Assembly (NCBI RefSeq): GCF_900110535.1
Contig: NZ_FOJA01000001.1
Coordinates: 930,001 to 994,000, forward strand
Source of the DNA: Halobacterium jilantaiense
GTDB taxonomy: Archaea > Halobacteriota > Halobacteria > Halobacteriales > Halobacteriaceae
Length of the DNA: 64,000 nucleotides
Reading direction: 5' to 3'
Shown: in pieces, positions 1 to 7,782 of the stretch
Position numbering within the stretch: position 1 is the first letter of the stretch
Layout: each line of letters opens with the position of its first letter
Notes under the pieces: model-generated
The model's input: the letters and a program-made list of their open reading frames with translations, nothing else
Databases searched by the model: none
Told to the model about the DNA's origin: nothing
Translations under genes and position numbers: made by a program

Positions 1-84
1 ACCACCGCCGTCCGTGACGTGACCGCCGACGCCCGGCAGTCCGCGGGAGCGCGACCCGCTGTCGGGCAGTCCGGGAGTCGGTAG
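1..84 (+). CDS. Possible 3' end of an upstream gene (partial)
   Basis: The first 27 codons from base 1 are open on the plus strand and end at TAG (82-84). Third positions are almost all C or G, as in real genes here. The fragment (ending VGQSGSR) is too short to assign. The minus strand is also open over 1-139 from an ATG, but that reading is arginine-rich and has weaker codon bias. Confidence 0.3.
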   Translation, partial: TTAVRDVTADARQSAGARPAVGQSGSR

Positions 85-145
85 CTGCCGCCGCTCCGCC
101 GGGGTCGCCTGTCAGCCCACTCCCGCCAGCGTCTGCCATCGCCCC

Positions 146-153
146 GATTTAAG
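146..153 (+). promoter_or_regulatory. TATA-like box for coaBC
   Basis: GATTTAAG lies about 30 bases before the ATG at 180. With the usual archaeal TATA-to-start distance of 25-27 bases, transcription would begin within a few bases of the ATG, giving a nearly leaderless mRNA. Confidence 0.5.
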
Positions 154-179
154 TCCTCACCCCACAGACTCACAGGGGA

Positions 180-1331
180 ATGCTCTCCGGAGTGAACGTC
201 GCCCTCGGCGTGACGGGCAGCATCGCGGCGGTGAAGGTCGTGGAGCTCGCCCACGAGCTGCGCCGCCGCGGCGCGAGCGTACGAGCCGTTGTGACCGAGA
301 GCGCGCAGGGAATCGTCCACCCGTGGGCGGTCGAGTTCGCGACCGACGCGCCGGTCGTCACGGAAATCACGGGGAGCGTCGAGCACGTCAAACTCTGCGG
401 CCGCGACGGCTGGGCGGACGTCTTCCTGATTGCGCCGGCGACTGCGAACACCGTCGGGAAAATCGCGGCCGCCGTCGACGACTCACCGGTGACGACGACC
501 GCCACCACCGCGCTCGGGGCGGGCGTCCCGGTCGTCGTCGCGCCGGCGATGCACGAGCCGATGTACGACCACCCGGGCGTCCTCGACGCCATCGACCGCG
601 TGGCGTCGTGGGGCGTGGACTTCGTCGACCCGCGCGTCGAAGAAGGAAAGGCGAAAATCGCCAGTGAGGAGGCGATAGTCCTCGCAGCCGCGCGTGCCGC
701 CGGTGACCGCCCGCTGGACGGCGAGCACGTCGTCGTGACCTCGGGCGCGACGAGCGAACCCATCGACCCGGTGCGCGTGCTGACGAACCGGTCCTCGGGG
801 AAAACCGGTCGCGCCGTCGCCGCCGCCTGCTACGTCCGGGGTGCCGACGTGACGCTCGTCCACGGCGACGGCGACGTTCCGTACGCCGACGTGTGCGACG
901 TCGAGACGGCCGCGGAGATGACGGCGGCGACACTCGACGCCTGCGAGGACGCCGACGCCCTCGTCTCCGCGGCCGCCATCAGCGACTACACCGTCGAGCC
1001 GAGCGAGGAGAAGATTCGCTCCGGGCGGGAACTCACGCTCGACCTCCAGCCGACGCGGAAGCTTCTGGACGCCGTTCGCGACGAATACCCCACTCTCCCG
1101 ATAGTCGGCTTCAAGGCGGAGACGTCGGGCGAGGACGACGCGATGGTCGAGGCAGCCCGCGGCATCCTCGACCGAAGCGCGCTCTCGTTCGTCGTCGCGA
1201 ACGACGCCAGCGTGATGGGCGGCGACGAGACGCGCGCGCTGTTCGTCACGGCCGACGACGCCAGCGAGTTCGTGGGCGACAAACAGGGGCTCGGGCGGCG
1301 AGTCGCCGGCGAACTCGCCGACCGCCTCTGA
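180..1331 (+). CDS. coaBC: Bifunctional phosphopantothenoylcysteine decarboxylase / phosphopantothenate-cysteine ligase
   Basis: Cytosolic coenzyme A enzyme that joins cysteine to 4'-phosphopantothenate and decarboxylates the product. The N-terminal half (about residues 1-175) is a CoaC flavoprotein, with the opening GVTGSIAAVKV (10-20) and the FMN-site motif APAMHEPMYDHP (121-132). The C-terminal half (from about 182) is CoaB, with TSGATSEPIDPVR, the RSSGKTG loop (204-210) and an SAAISDY segment followed by the EEKIRSG lysine. The 383-residue length is normal for fused CoaBC. The ATG at 180 sits just after the predicted transcription start. It stands alone, with 240 bases before the antiporter operon. 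Confidence 0.93.
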   Translation: MLSGVNVALGVTGSIAAVKVVELAHELRRRGASVRAVVTESAQGIVHPWAVEFATDAPVVTEITGSVEHVKLCGRDGWADVFLIAPATANTVGKIAAAVDDSPVTTTATTALGAGVPVVVAPAMHEPMYDHPGVLDAIDRVASWGVDFVDPRVEEGKAKIASEEAIVLAAARAAGDRPLDGEHVVVTSGATSEPIDPVRVLTNRSSGKTGRAVAAACYVRGADVTLVHGDGDVPYADVCDVETAAEMTAATLDACEDADALVSAAAISDYTVEPSEEKIRSGRELTLDLQPTRKLLDAVRDEYPTLPIVGFKAETSGEDDAMVEAARGILDRSALSFVVANDASVMGGDETRALFVTADDASEFVGDKQGLGRRVAGELADRL

Positions 1332-1571
1332 GGACGGGGCGCTGCCACCGGACCGCGCGCGTCGTCCGGTACGGTTCACGCGGCTCCCACAGTGTGTCAC
1401 CGCCACTCCTCGAACGTGATGCAGCCAGAGCAACCCTCACGGGGCGAAACCGGCCGACAGCCGGGGAAACCGAAGGTATCATCATCGGTCACCGCCACCT
1501 GCCGAACACGACAATGACGACAGCTACGCGGCCGCCCGACGGGGTGCGGCCCGAACCACCGGAGGTGAGAG

Positions 1572-2681
1572 ATGTCGGGGGCTGACCTGCTCGTCCCGGT
1601 CGAGGACTCCGTGTCGCTCAGGCAGACGGTCGCGCACGTCGCCGAGCGCGCCCGGGACGCCGGCGTCCCGGTGACGCTACACTTCGTCTGCCCGATCTCC
1701 GAGCGTCCGGTCGGCGGCGGGGACAGCGAGGTCGCGGGCGACGCCGAAGCGTTGCTCGACCGCATCGAAGTGTGGGCCGAGGAGGACCTCGGGGAGCACA
1801 GCGAGGACGTCTCCGTGGTGACTAGCGTCGTCGGGGCCGACGTGTACCTGTTCAATCCCGGCGACTACGCAGACGTGCTGGTCGCGTACGCGCGGCGGAA
1901 CGGCGTCGATACCGTCGTCCTCGACCCAGAGTTCAATCCGCTCGGCATGGCACCGCTACTGCCGCCGCTGGAGCGCGAGCTGGAGGCGGCGGGTCTGAAC
2001 GCCGAACTCGCACCGGTAGAGCGCGCGACCCGGCGCGGGCCGCTCACGCGGCCGGCCGGCCTCGACCAGTTCGTGTTACTGTTCGCGTCGACGTTCGGCT
2101 TCTACCTCCTGATTGCTGGCGAGCTGACCGTGTTCAATGTTGCGACCGGGGCGGTCACGGGGACAATCGTCGCCGCGCTGCTCCGGCGCATCACTACTCG
2201 CGGGTCCGTCGACCTGCCGGGGTTAGCTGGTCGCCTCGGTCGGATGGCGCTGTACGTGCCGTACCTGCTGTGGGAGATCGTGAAAGCGAACATCAGCATC
2301 GCGAAGGTTGTGCTCCACCCGCGGCTCCCCATCGACCCGAAAGTCGTGGAGTTCGACGCCGCGGTCTGGTCTGAGCTCCCGGCGACGACGCTCGCGAACA
2401 GCATCACACTCACACCGGGGACCCTCACCGTGGACGTGACCCAGCGACACTTCACCGTCCACAGCCTGACGACGGGGTCGCGGTCCGACCTGCTGGCGGG
2501 CGGCCTGGAGCGCGCCGTGCGGTTCGTCTTCTACGGGCGTGCAGCGATGCGGCTGCCGACCCCAGCCGAACGCGGCGAGACGATGGACGGCAGCGTCGAC
2601 GGGGCCCGCAGCGACGACGCCGACGAGGTGCAGGCGGCCATCGAGCGCGTCGAATCCGACACCGGGGGTGGTGAAGAGTGA
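1572..2681 (+). CDS. mnhE: Mrp antiporter subunit E with an N-terminal USP-like domain
   Basis: First gene of the Mrp-type Na+/H+ antiporter operon. A strong Shine-Dalgarno GGAGGTGA lies five bases before the ATG. Residues from about 160 form the membrane MnhE domain (hydrophobic FVLLFASTFGFYLLIAG, then a segment with LPATTLANSITLTPGTLTVDV, the family hallmark). The first 150 or so residues are soluble and resemble a universal-stress-protein fold (opening LLVPVEDSVSLRQTVAHVAERA, then VDTVVLDPEFNP). This makes the protein about twice the length of bacterial MnhE. It overlaps mnhF by four bases (GTGA). Confidence 0.9.
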   Translation: MSGADLLVPVEDSVSLRQTVAHVAERARDAGVPVTLHFVCPISERPVGGGDSEVAGDAEALLDRIEVWAEEDLGEHSEDVSVVTSVVGADVYLFNPGDYADVLVAYARRNGVDTVVLDPEFNPLGMAPLLPPLERELEAAGLNAELAPVERATRRGPLTRPAGLDQFVLLFASTFGFYLLIAGELTVFNVATGAVTGTIVAALLRRITTRGSVDLPGLAGRLGRMALYVPYLLWEIVKANISIAKVVLHPRLPIDPKVVEFDAAVWSELPATTLANSITLTPGTLTVDVTQRHFTVHSLTTGSRSDLLAGGLERAVRFVFYGRAAMRLPTPAERGETMDGSVDGARSDDADEVQAAIERVESDTGGGEE

Positions 2682-2953
2682 GCCTCGTCCCCGATATTCT
2701 GCTGGCCGGTGCGGGCGCGTTCATCCTCGTGTCGCTGGTCGTGCTCTACCGGGTGCTCGACGGACCGACGATGCAGGACCGCGTCATCGCGGTGAACGCC
2801 ATCGGAACGAACATCGTCGTCATTCTGGCGCTCGTCGGCGCGGCGACGAACACGCCGGCGGCCCTCGACGTCGCCATCGTGTACGCGCTGTTGAACTTCC
2901 TGATGAGCATCGCCATCTCGAAGTTCACGGTCGAGCGGGGTGGTGTGCTGTGA
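2678..2953 (+). CDS. mnhF: Mrp antiporter subunit F
   Basis: Small membrane subunit (91 residues, three hydrophobic helices) of the antiporter complex. The family motif GPTMQDRVIAVN follows helix 1, and the length is normal for MnhF/MrpF. The GTG start overlaps the mnhE stop and its TGA overlaps the mnhG start, so translation is probably coupled. Confidence 0.93.
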   Translation: MSLVPDILLAGAGAFILVSLVVLYRVLDGPTMQDRVIAVNAIGTNIVVILALVGAATNTPAALDVAIVYALLNFLMSIAISKFTVERGGVL

Positions 2954-3273
2954 CGCCGACGGAGATTGCGGTGGCAGTGCTGGTCGCGGGCGGCGTGTTC
3001 TTCACGTTCGTCGCTGGCGTCGGGCTGCTCCGACTGCCGGACATCTACACGCGCACGCACAGCGCGTCGAAGAGCGACACGCTCGGCGCTGGGCTGGCGC
3101 TGGCGGCGGTCGGTGTGACGTTCGGTGCAGACCTGCCGACCGTGAAGGCCGGACTGCTCGTCGTGTTCATGTTCATCACGAACCCGACCGCGGCCCACGC
3201 CATCGCGCGGGCCGCAGCCGACCAGGGTATCGAGCCGTGGACCACCGAGGACGAAGGAGGTGAGGCCGAGTGA
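2950..3273 (+). CDS. mnhG: Mrp antiporter subunit G
   Basis: 107-residue membrane subunit with three hydrophobic segments and the MnhG signature GLLRLPDIYTRTHSASKSDTLG (about residues 27-48). It starts at GTG overlapping the mnhF stop (GTGA) and ends with GTGA shared with the next gene. Confidence 0.93.
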   Translation: MTPTEIAVAVLVAGGVFFTFVAGVGLLRLPDIYTRTHSASKSDTLGAGLALAAVGVTFGADLPTVKAGLLVVFMFITNPTAAHAIARAAADQGIEPWTTEDEGGEAE

Positions 3274-3800
3274 ACATCGAACTGCCGCTGCTGGCGTTCG
3301 TACTCGCTGCGGCACTGGCGACGACCGTTCTCCGGGACGTGCTGGCGTCCATTATCGCGTTCGCCACGTACAGCCTCGGTATCGCGGTCATCTGGGTGGT
3401 GCTGCAGGCACCGGACGTCGGCCTGACGGAGGCCGCCGTCGGTGCGGGCGTGACGACGGTGTTGTTCCTGCTCACCATCGCGAAGACGGTGCGGCCGTCC
3501 GGCGAGCGCGTCTTCGAGCGGCTGGACCTGCCGGCGCTCGGCGTGTCCGTCGTGCTCGTCGGCGTGTTGTTGCTGACACTCGGCGGACTCCCGGAGATAG
3601 GGAACCCGGACACCGCCGTGCTCACGTCTGAGGTGACGACGTACTACCTCGAGAACGCGTACACGGAGGCCGGCGTGAAGAACGCCGTGACGGCCGTGCT
3701 CGCGTCCTACCGCGGGTTCGACACGCTCGGTGAGGCGGTCGTCGTCTACTCGGCGGGCGTCGGTCTGCTGGTCGTGCTCGGCAAGGAGGTGTTCGCATGA
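3270..3800 (+). CDS. DUF4040/MbhD-MbhE-like antiporter subunit
   Basis: 176-residue membrane protein corresponding to the C-terminal part of bacterial MrpA, which in archaeal Mrp/Mbh complexes is encoded separately. The first half is MbhD-like (APDVGLTEAAVGAGVTTVLFL, about 48-68). The second half is MbhE-like, with a long extracytoplasmic segment (VLTSEVTTYYLENAYTEAGVKNAVTAVLASYRGFDTLGEAVV) before a last helix. It overlaps both neighbours by four bases. Confidence 0.88.
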   Translation: MNIELPLLAFVLAAALATTVLRDVLASIIAFATYSLGIAVIWVVLQAPDVGLTEAAVGAGVTTVLFLLTIAKTVRPSGERVFERLDLPALGVSVVLVGVLLLTLGGLPEIGNPDTAVLTSEVTTYYLENAYTEAGVKNAVTAVLASYRGFDTLGEAVVVYSAGVGLLVVLGKEVFA

Positions 3801-4273
3801 GCCAGTCGAAGTCCGACGCGAGCGCGACGGACACGACCGCGACGCCGTCGTACGTCGAGAGCTCCATCATCATGGCGACCGTCCGCGTGGTGTCGCCGTT
3901 CGTGTTCACGTACGGCCTGTTCGTGATGTTCCACGGCGCAGACTCCGCGGGCGGCGGCTTCCAGGGCGGCGTCATCGTCGCCACCGTGATGTTGATGCTG
4001 GGAATCGCGTTCGGCATCGACCCGCTCCGGGAGTGGGTCGGTGAGTCGACGCTGGTAGGGGTCATCGTCGGCGGCGTCGCGGCGTTCCTCGCCGTCGCCG
4101 TCGGCACCGTCGCACTGGGCGGCTCGTTCCTCGACTACCACGCGCTGCCCATCCACCACGCCAGCAAGTACGGTATCGAGACGGTCGAGCTGTTCATCGG
4201 CGTCATCGTGGCAGGTACCATCACGGGCCTGTTCTTCGCGATCGACGCCGGCAAGGAGGGCGACGACGAATGA
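3797..4273 (+). CDS. mnhB: Mrp antiporter subunit B
   Basis: 158-residue membrane subunit with about four helices. The hallmark is PFVFTYGLFVMFHGADSAGGGFQGGVIVATVMLM (about 35-68), the conserved H-G-x-x-x-x-G-G-G-F-Q-G-G region of MnhB. The N-terminal 20 residues are hydrophilic. It starts at ATG in an ATGA overlap with the previous gene and overlaps mnhC in the same way. Confidence 0.93.
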   Translation: MSQSKSDASATDTTATPSYVESSIIMATVRVVSPFVFTYGLFVMFHGADSAGGGFQGGVIVATVMLMLGIAFGIDPLREWVGESTLVGVIVGGVAAFLAVAVGTVALGGSFLDYHALPIHHASKYGIETVELFIGVIVAGTITGLFFAIDAGKEGDDE

Positions 4274-4626
4274 TAGAGACACTCGCAGCCAAGGACTACT
4301 ACGTCGCGACGTTCCTGCTGCTCGGCATCGGAACGTACGTGATGATTGCGGCCGGTAACCTCGTGAAGAAGGTCATCGGCATGAACATCTTCCAGACGGG
4401 CATCTTCCTGTTCTTCATCGCGTCCGCGTACGTGGAGGGCGGCACCCCTCCGATACTGACAGTCGAGGGGCCGCACGTCAGCCCAGTGCCGCACGTGCTC
4501 ATCCTGACGGCTATCGTCGTCGGGGTGGCGCTGACGGCGGTCGCCCTCGGCATGATCGTCCGCATCTACGCGGAGTACGGGACACTGAACGAGGACACGC
4601 TCCAGGAGGTGCGTCACAGTGAGTGA
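4270..4626 (+). CDS. mnhC: Mrp antiporter subunit C (NuoK-like)
   Basis: 118-residue homologue of NADH dehydrogenase subunit K with three transmembrane segments. It shows LLGIGTYVMIAAGNLVKKVIGMNIFQTGIFLFFI and the PVPHVLILTAIVVGVALTAVALG helix typical of MnhC. It follows mnhB with an ATGA overlap and overlaps mnhD by eight bases. Confidence 0.92.
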   Translation: MIETLAAKDYYVATFLLLGIGTYVMIAAGNLVKKVIGMNIFQTGIFLFFIASAYVEGGTPPILTVEGPHVSPVPHVLILTAIVVGVALTAVALGMIVRIYAEYGTLNEDTLQEVRHSE

Positions 4627-6142
4627 CCTCGTTCCGTTCGCGGTCGCGGTCCCCATCCTTGGGTCGCTGGTCGCGTTCGCCGCGGGCGTCCTGCGGTCGA
4701 AGAGCGGGTGGGCGGTCGCCGTCGCGGCGTCCGTCGCCCAGCTCGCCGTCGCGGGCACGCTCGCGGCGTCGGCGTTCGGCGACGGCCGCATCGAGTACGT
4801 CGTCGGCGGCTTCGAGGTGCCGTACGGCATCGAACTCGTCGTCGACGGGCTGTCCGCGACGATACTCGTGCTGGTCGCCGCCGTCTCGCTGGGCGTGCTC
4901 GCGTACGCTCGGCGCGCTGGACCGCGCTCGAACGCGTTCTACGCGATTTACATGCTGCTGGTCGCCGGGCTCTCCGGGATGACCATCACCGGCGACCTGT
5001 TCAACATGTACGTCTTCCTCGAAATCACGGGGCTGGCGGCGTACGCGCTCGTCGCCAGCGGCGACCGCGGCCGGTCGGCGGTCGCGGCGCTGAAGTACCT
5101 GCTCGTCGGAACGGTCGGCGCGTCGCTGTTCCTGCTCGGCATCGGGTACGCGTACATCGGCACCGGCACCCTGAACATGGTCGACCTCGGTCAGAAGCTC
5201 GCGGAGAGCGCGGCCGTGGACCCGACGCTGGCGCAGGCGGCGTTCGCGCTCATCGTCGTCGGCCTCTTCATCAAGGTCGCCGTGTTCCCGCTGCACACCT
5301 GGCAGCCGGACGCCTACGCCGGCGCGCCCGACACCGTCAGCGCGCTCATCTCCGCGCTCGTGTCGACGGTCGCGGCGTACGCGCTGTTGCGCGTCGTCTA
5401 CACCGTCTTCGGCACCGGCTTCCTCGACGCGAACCCGGTCGCCCACAGCATCCTCCTCGGCGGCGCGGTGATCAGCATCGTCGTCGGCAGCCTGCTGGCC
5501 GTCTCACAGAACGAGGTCAAACGCATGCTGGCGTACTCCTCAGTCTCCCAGTTCGGGCTCATCGTCGCGGCAATCGCCATCGGGAACGGCACCGCACTCG
5601 TCGGCGCGACCATCCATCTGGTCGGACACGCCGTGATGAAGGGCGGGCTGTTCCTCTCTGCGGGCCTGGTTGCGACCGAGACCGGCGCGCGAACCGTCGA
5701 CGAGTTCGACGGGCTCGTCGAGCGCAGCCCCGTCGGTGCGGGCGCGTTCGGAGTGCTCGTCGTCTCGATGGTCGGCGTTCCGCCGACCATCGGCTTCGCG
5801 GGCAAGTGGTACGTCGCCCTCGGCGCAGTCGAGGCGGGCGCGTGGTCGCTGCTGGCGGTCATCGTCGCCAGCACGCTGCTCACGCTCGCGTACTTCGGCC
5901 GGCTCGTCGAACGCATGTTCTTCCGCGAGCCGGACCCCGAGTCCGCCACCAAGCGGGCCGGGGCGACGAACGCGACCGAGAACGCGGACGCCGTCGCCGA
6001 CGGCGGCCCGCGCAGCGCGTCCCCCGGCATGTACGCGACCGTCGCCGGCGCGGCGGTGCTCGCCGTCGCCCTCGGGTTCGCCGCGTTCGGCTACGGCGAC
6101 CACCTCCAACCGACCATCGACACCCTCCTGCTCTCGCCATGA
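4619..6142 (+). CDS. mnhD: Mrp antiporter subunit D (NuoN/L-type proton channel)
   Basis: 507-residue polytopic membrane protein of the proton-conducting transporter family, one of three large channel subunits in this operon. The key charged residues are present: glutamate in the YVFLEITGLAAYAL helix (about E135) and lysine in LFIKVAVFPLHTWQPDAY (about K219). QNEVKRMLAYSSVSQFG is the conserved loop-helix of the family. The GTG start lies inside the end of mnhC, and the stop overlaps the ATG of the next gene. Confidence 0.92.
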   Translation: MSDLVPFAVAVPILGSLVAFAAGVLRSKSGWAVAVAASVAQLAVAGTLAASAFGDGRIEYVVGGFEVPYGIELVVDGLSATILVLVAAVSLGVLAYARRAGPRSNAFYAIYMLLVAGLSGMTITGDLFNMYVFLEITGLAAYALVASGDRGRSAVAALKYLLVGTVGASLFLLGIGYAYIGTGTLNMVDLGQKLAESAAVDPTLAQAAFALIVVGLFIKVAVFPLHTWQPDAYAGAPDTVSALISALVSTVAAYALLRVVYTVFGTGFLDANPVAHSILLGGAVISIVVGSLLAVSQNEVKRMLAYSSVSQFGLIVAAIAIGNGTALVGATIHLVGHAVMKGGLFLSAGLVATETGARTVDEFDGLVERSPVGAGAFGVLVVSMVGVPPTIGFAGKWYVALGAVEAGAWSLLAVIVASTLLTLAYFGRLVERMFFREPDPESATKRAGATNATENADAVADGGPRSASPGMYATVAGAAVLAVALGFAAFGYGDHLQPTIDTLLLSP

Positions 6143-7782
6143 CTGACATCACATCACTCCGGCCGCTCGCTGCGGTGCTCGCTCCGGCGGTCGCCGTCGC
6201 GCCCATTCTGGCGTCCGGCGCTCGCCCGAATCTCAGGGAGGCCTGGACCGTGCTCGCGTCCGTGCTGACGCTCGGGCTCGTGGCGAGCATGGTGCCGGCC
6301 GTCCTCGAGGGCGACGTCTACGTCACGGAACTCGGAACGCTGCTCCCGTACGTGGACCTCGCGCTGCAGGCCGACGCCCTCGGCGTGCTGTTCGGGCTGC
6401 TCGCGAGCACGCTCTGGCTCGCGACCAGCTTCTACAGCATCGGCTACATGCGGGGGCTCGACGAACACAGCCAGACCCGCTACTTCGCGGCGTTCGCGGG
6501 CAGCGTCGCGTCCGCCGTGGGCGTGGCGTTCGCCGCGAACCTCGTAATGCTGTACCTGTTCTACGAACTGCTGACGGTCGCGACCTACCCGCTGGTCGCC
6601 CACGACGAGACCGACGAAGCCAGGGCCGCGGGCCGGAAGTACCTCGCGTACACCTTCGGCGGCGGCGTCGCCGTCCTCGGTGGCATCCTGCTGGTCGTCC
6701 ACCTCACCGGGACCGTCGGCACCGCGACGACGGCGTTCGCGCCGGGCGGCATCCCCCTGCTCGCCGAGGCAGCGTCCGCGGACCCGGCGCTCGCGAAGGC
6801 GGCGTTCGCGCTGCTCGTCGCCGGCTTCGGCGTGAAAGCGGCGCTGATGCCGCTGCACTCCTGGCTCCCGGACGCGATGGTCGCGCCGACGCCCGTCTCC
6901 GGGCTGCTGCACGCCGTCGCGGTCGTCAAGAGCGGCGTGTTCGGTATCGCGCGCGTCCTTCTGGAGGTCTTCGGCGTCGACGTCGTCGCCATGCTCGACG
7001 TCGGCACGCTGCTGGCGGTCGTCGCGGCGTTCACGCTCGTCGTCGCGTCCGTCATCGCGCTCCGACAGGACAACCTGAAGCGCCGGCTCGCGTTCTCCAC
7101 GGTGAGCCAGCTCTCGTACATCGTTCTCGGGCTGGCCGTGGGCGCGGCGGCCGCACCCAGCGAGGCGACGAAGTGGGCGCTCATCGGCGGACTGCTGCAT
7201 ATCCCCGCCCACGCGTTCATGAAGCTCACCCTGTTCTTCTGCGCGGGGGCGTTGCACGTCGAGACCCACACCGACGACATCTCGGACATGGCGGGCATCG
7301 GCAAGCGCATGCCGCTGACGATGGGTGCGTTCGCCGTCGCGGCCGCCGGGATGGCCGGCATCCCGCTGGTCGCCGGGTTCACGAGCAAGTACTTCCTGCT
7401 CATCGGTACCGTCTCGGCCGGCAACGTCGTGTTCACGGCTGCGCTGCTGGTGTCTGGCGTGCTCAACATCGCGTACTTCTGGCCGGTCGTCTACACCGCG
7501 TTCTTCGAGTCGCAGGGCGACAGCGACGAGAAGCCCCTGCTCTCGGGCGTGTTCGGCGGCCGGTTCGGTCGCGCGGCTCGCGCCGACGGCGGCCACGACG
7601 ACCACGGGCCGTTCGAGCGTCGCGCGCCGAACGGTGCCGAGGGGTCGTGGTTCGTCGTCGCGCCCATCCTGTTCGCGGCCGCTGGCTCCGTCGTACTCGG
7701 CGTCGCGCCGGACGCAGCGGTGTTCCTGCAGGTCGTGCGTGAAATCGTCTCGAACGCCACGGCGATGGGGGTGGTGGTCTGA
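6139..7782 (+). CDS. Second large Mrp channel subunit (NuoM/MrpD-like)
   Basis: 547-residue membrane transporter subunit of the same family as its neighbours. It has the glutamate in LYLFYELLTVATYPLVAH (about E143), the lysine in GFGVKAALMPLHSWLPDAM (about K233) and the loop QDNLKRRLAFSTVSQLSY. A histidine/aspartate-rich hydrophilic loop (ADGGHDDHGPFERR) precedes the last helices. ATG at 6139 overlaps the mnhD stop, and its TGA overlaps the next ATG by one base (TGATG). It may act as MrpD or as part of a split MrpA. Confidence 0.9.
   Translation: MTDITSLRPLAAVLAPAVAVAPILASGARPNLREAWTVLASVLTLGLVASMVPAVLEGDVYVTELGTLLPYVDLALQADALGVLFGLLASTLWLATSFYSIGYMRGLDEHSQTRYFAAFAGSVASAVGVAFAANLVMLYLFYELLTVATYPLVAHDETDEARAAGRKYLAYTFGGGVAVLGGILLVVHLTGTVGTATTAFAPGGIPLLAEAASADPALAKAAFALLVAGFGVKAALMPLHSWLPDAMVAPTPVSGLLHAVAVVKSGVFGIARVLLEVFGVDVVAMLDVGTLLAVVAAFTLVVASVIALRQDNLKRRLAFSTVSQLSYIVLGLAVGAAAAPSEATKWALIGGLLHIPAHAFMKLTLFFCAGALHVETHTDDISDMAGIGKRMPLTMGAFAVAAAGMAGIPLVAGFTSKYFLLIGTVSAGNVVFTAALLVSGVLNIAYFWPVVYTAFFESQGDSDEKPLLSGVFGGRFGRAARADGGHDDHGPFERRAPNGAEGSWFVVAPILFAAAGSVVLGVAPDAAVFLQVVREIVSNATAMGVVV

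Noticed and set aside
1-139. Minus-strand open frame starting at ATG 139 and running off the left edge
   Set aside because: Arginine-rich, hardly acidic, mixed third positions; the plus frame ending at 84 has better haloarchaeal coding character.
1514-1585. 23-codon frame (MTTATRPPDGVRPEPPEVRDVGG) overlapping the mnhE start as a leader peptide
   Set aside because: No Shine-Dalgarno of its own, ordinary GC-rich composition; the strong GGAGGTGA clearly serves mnhE.
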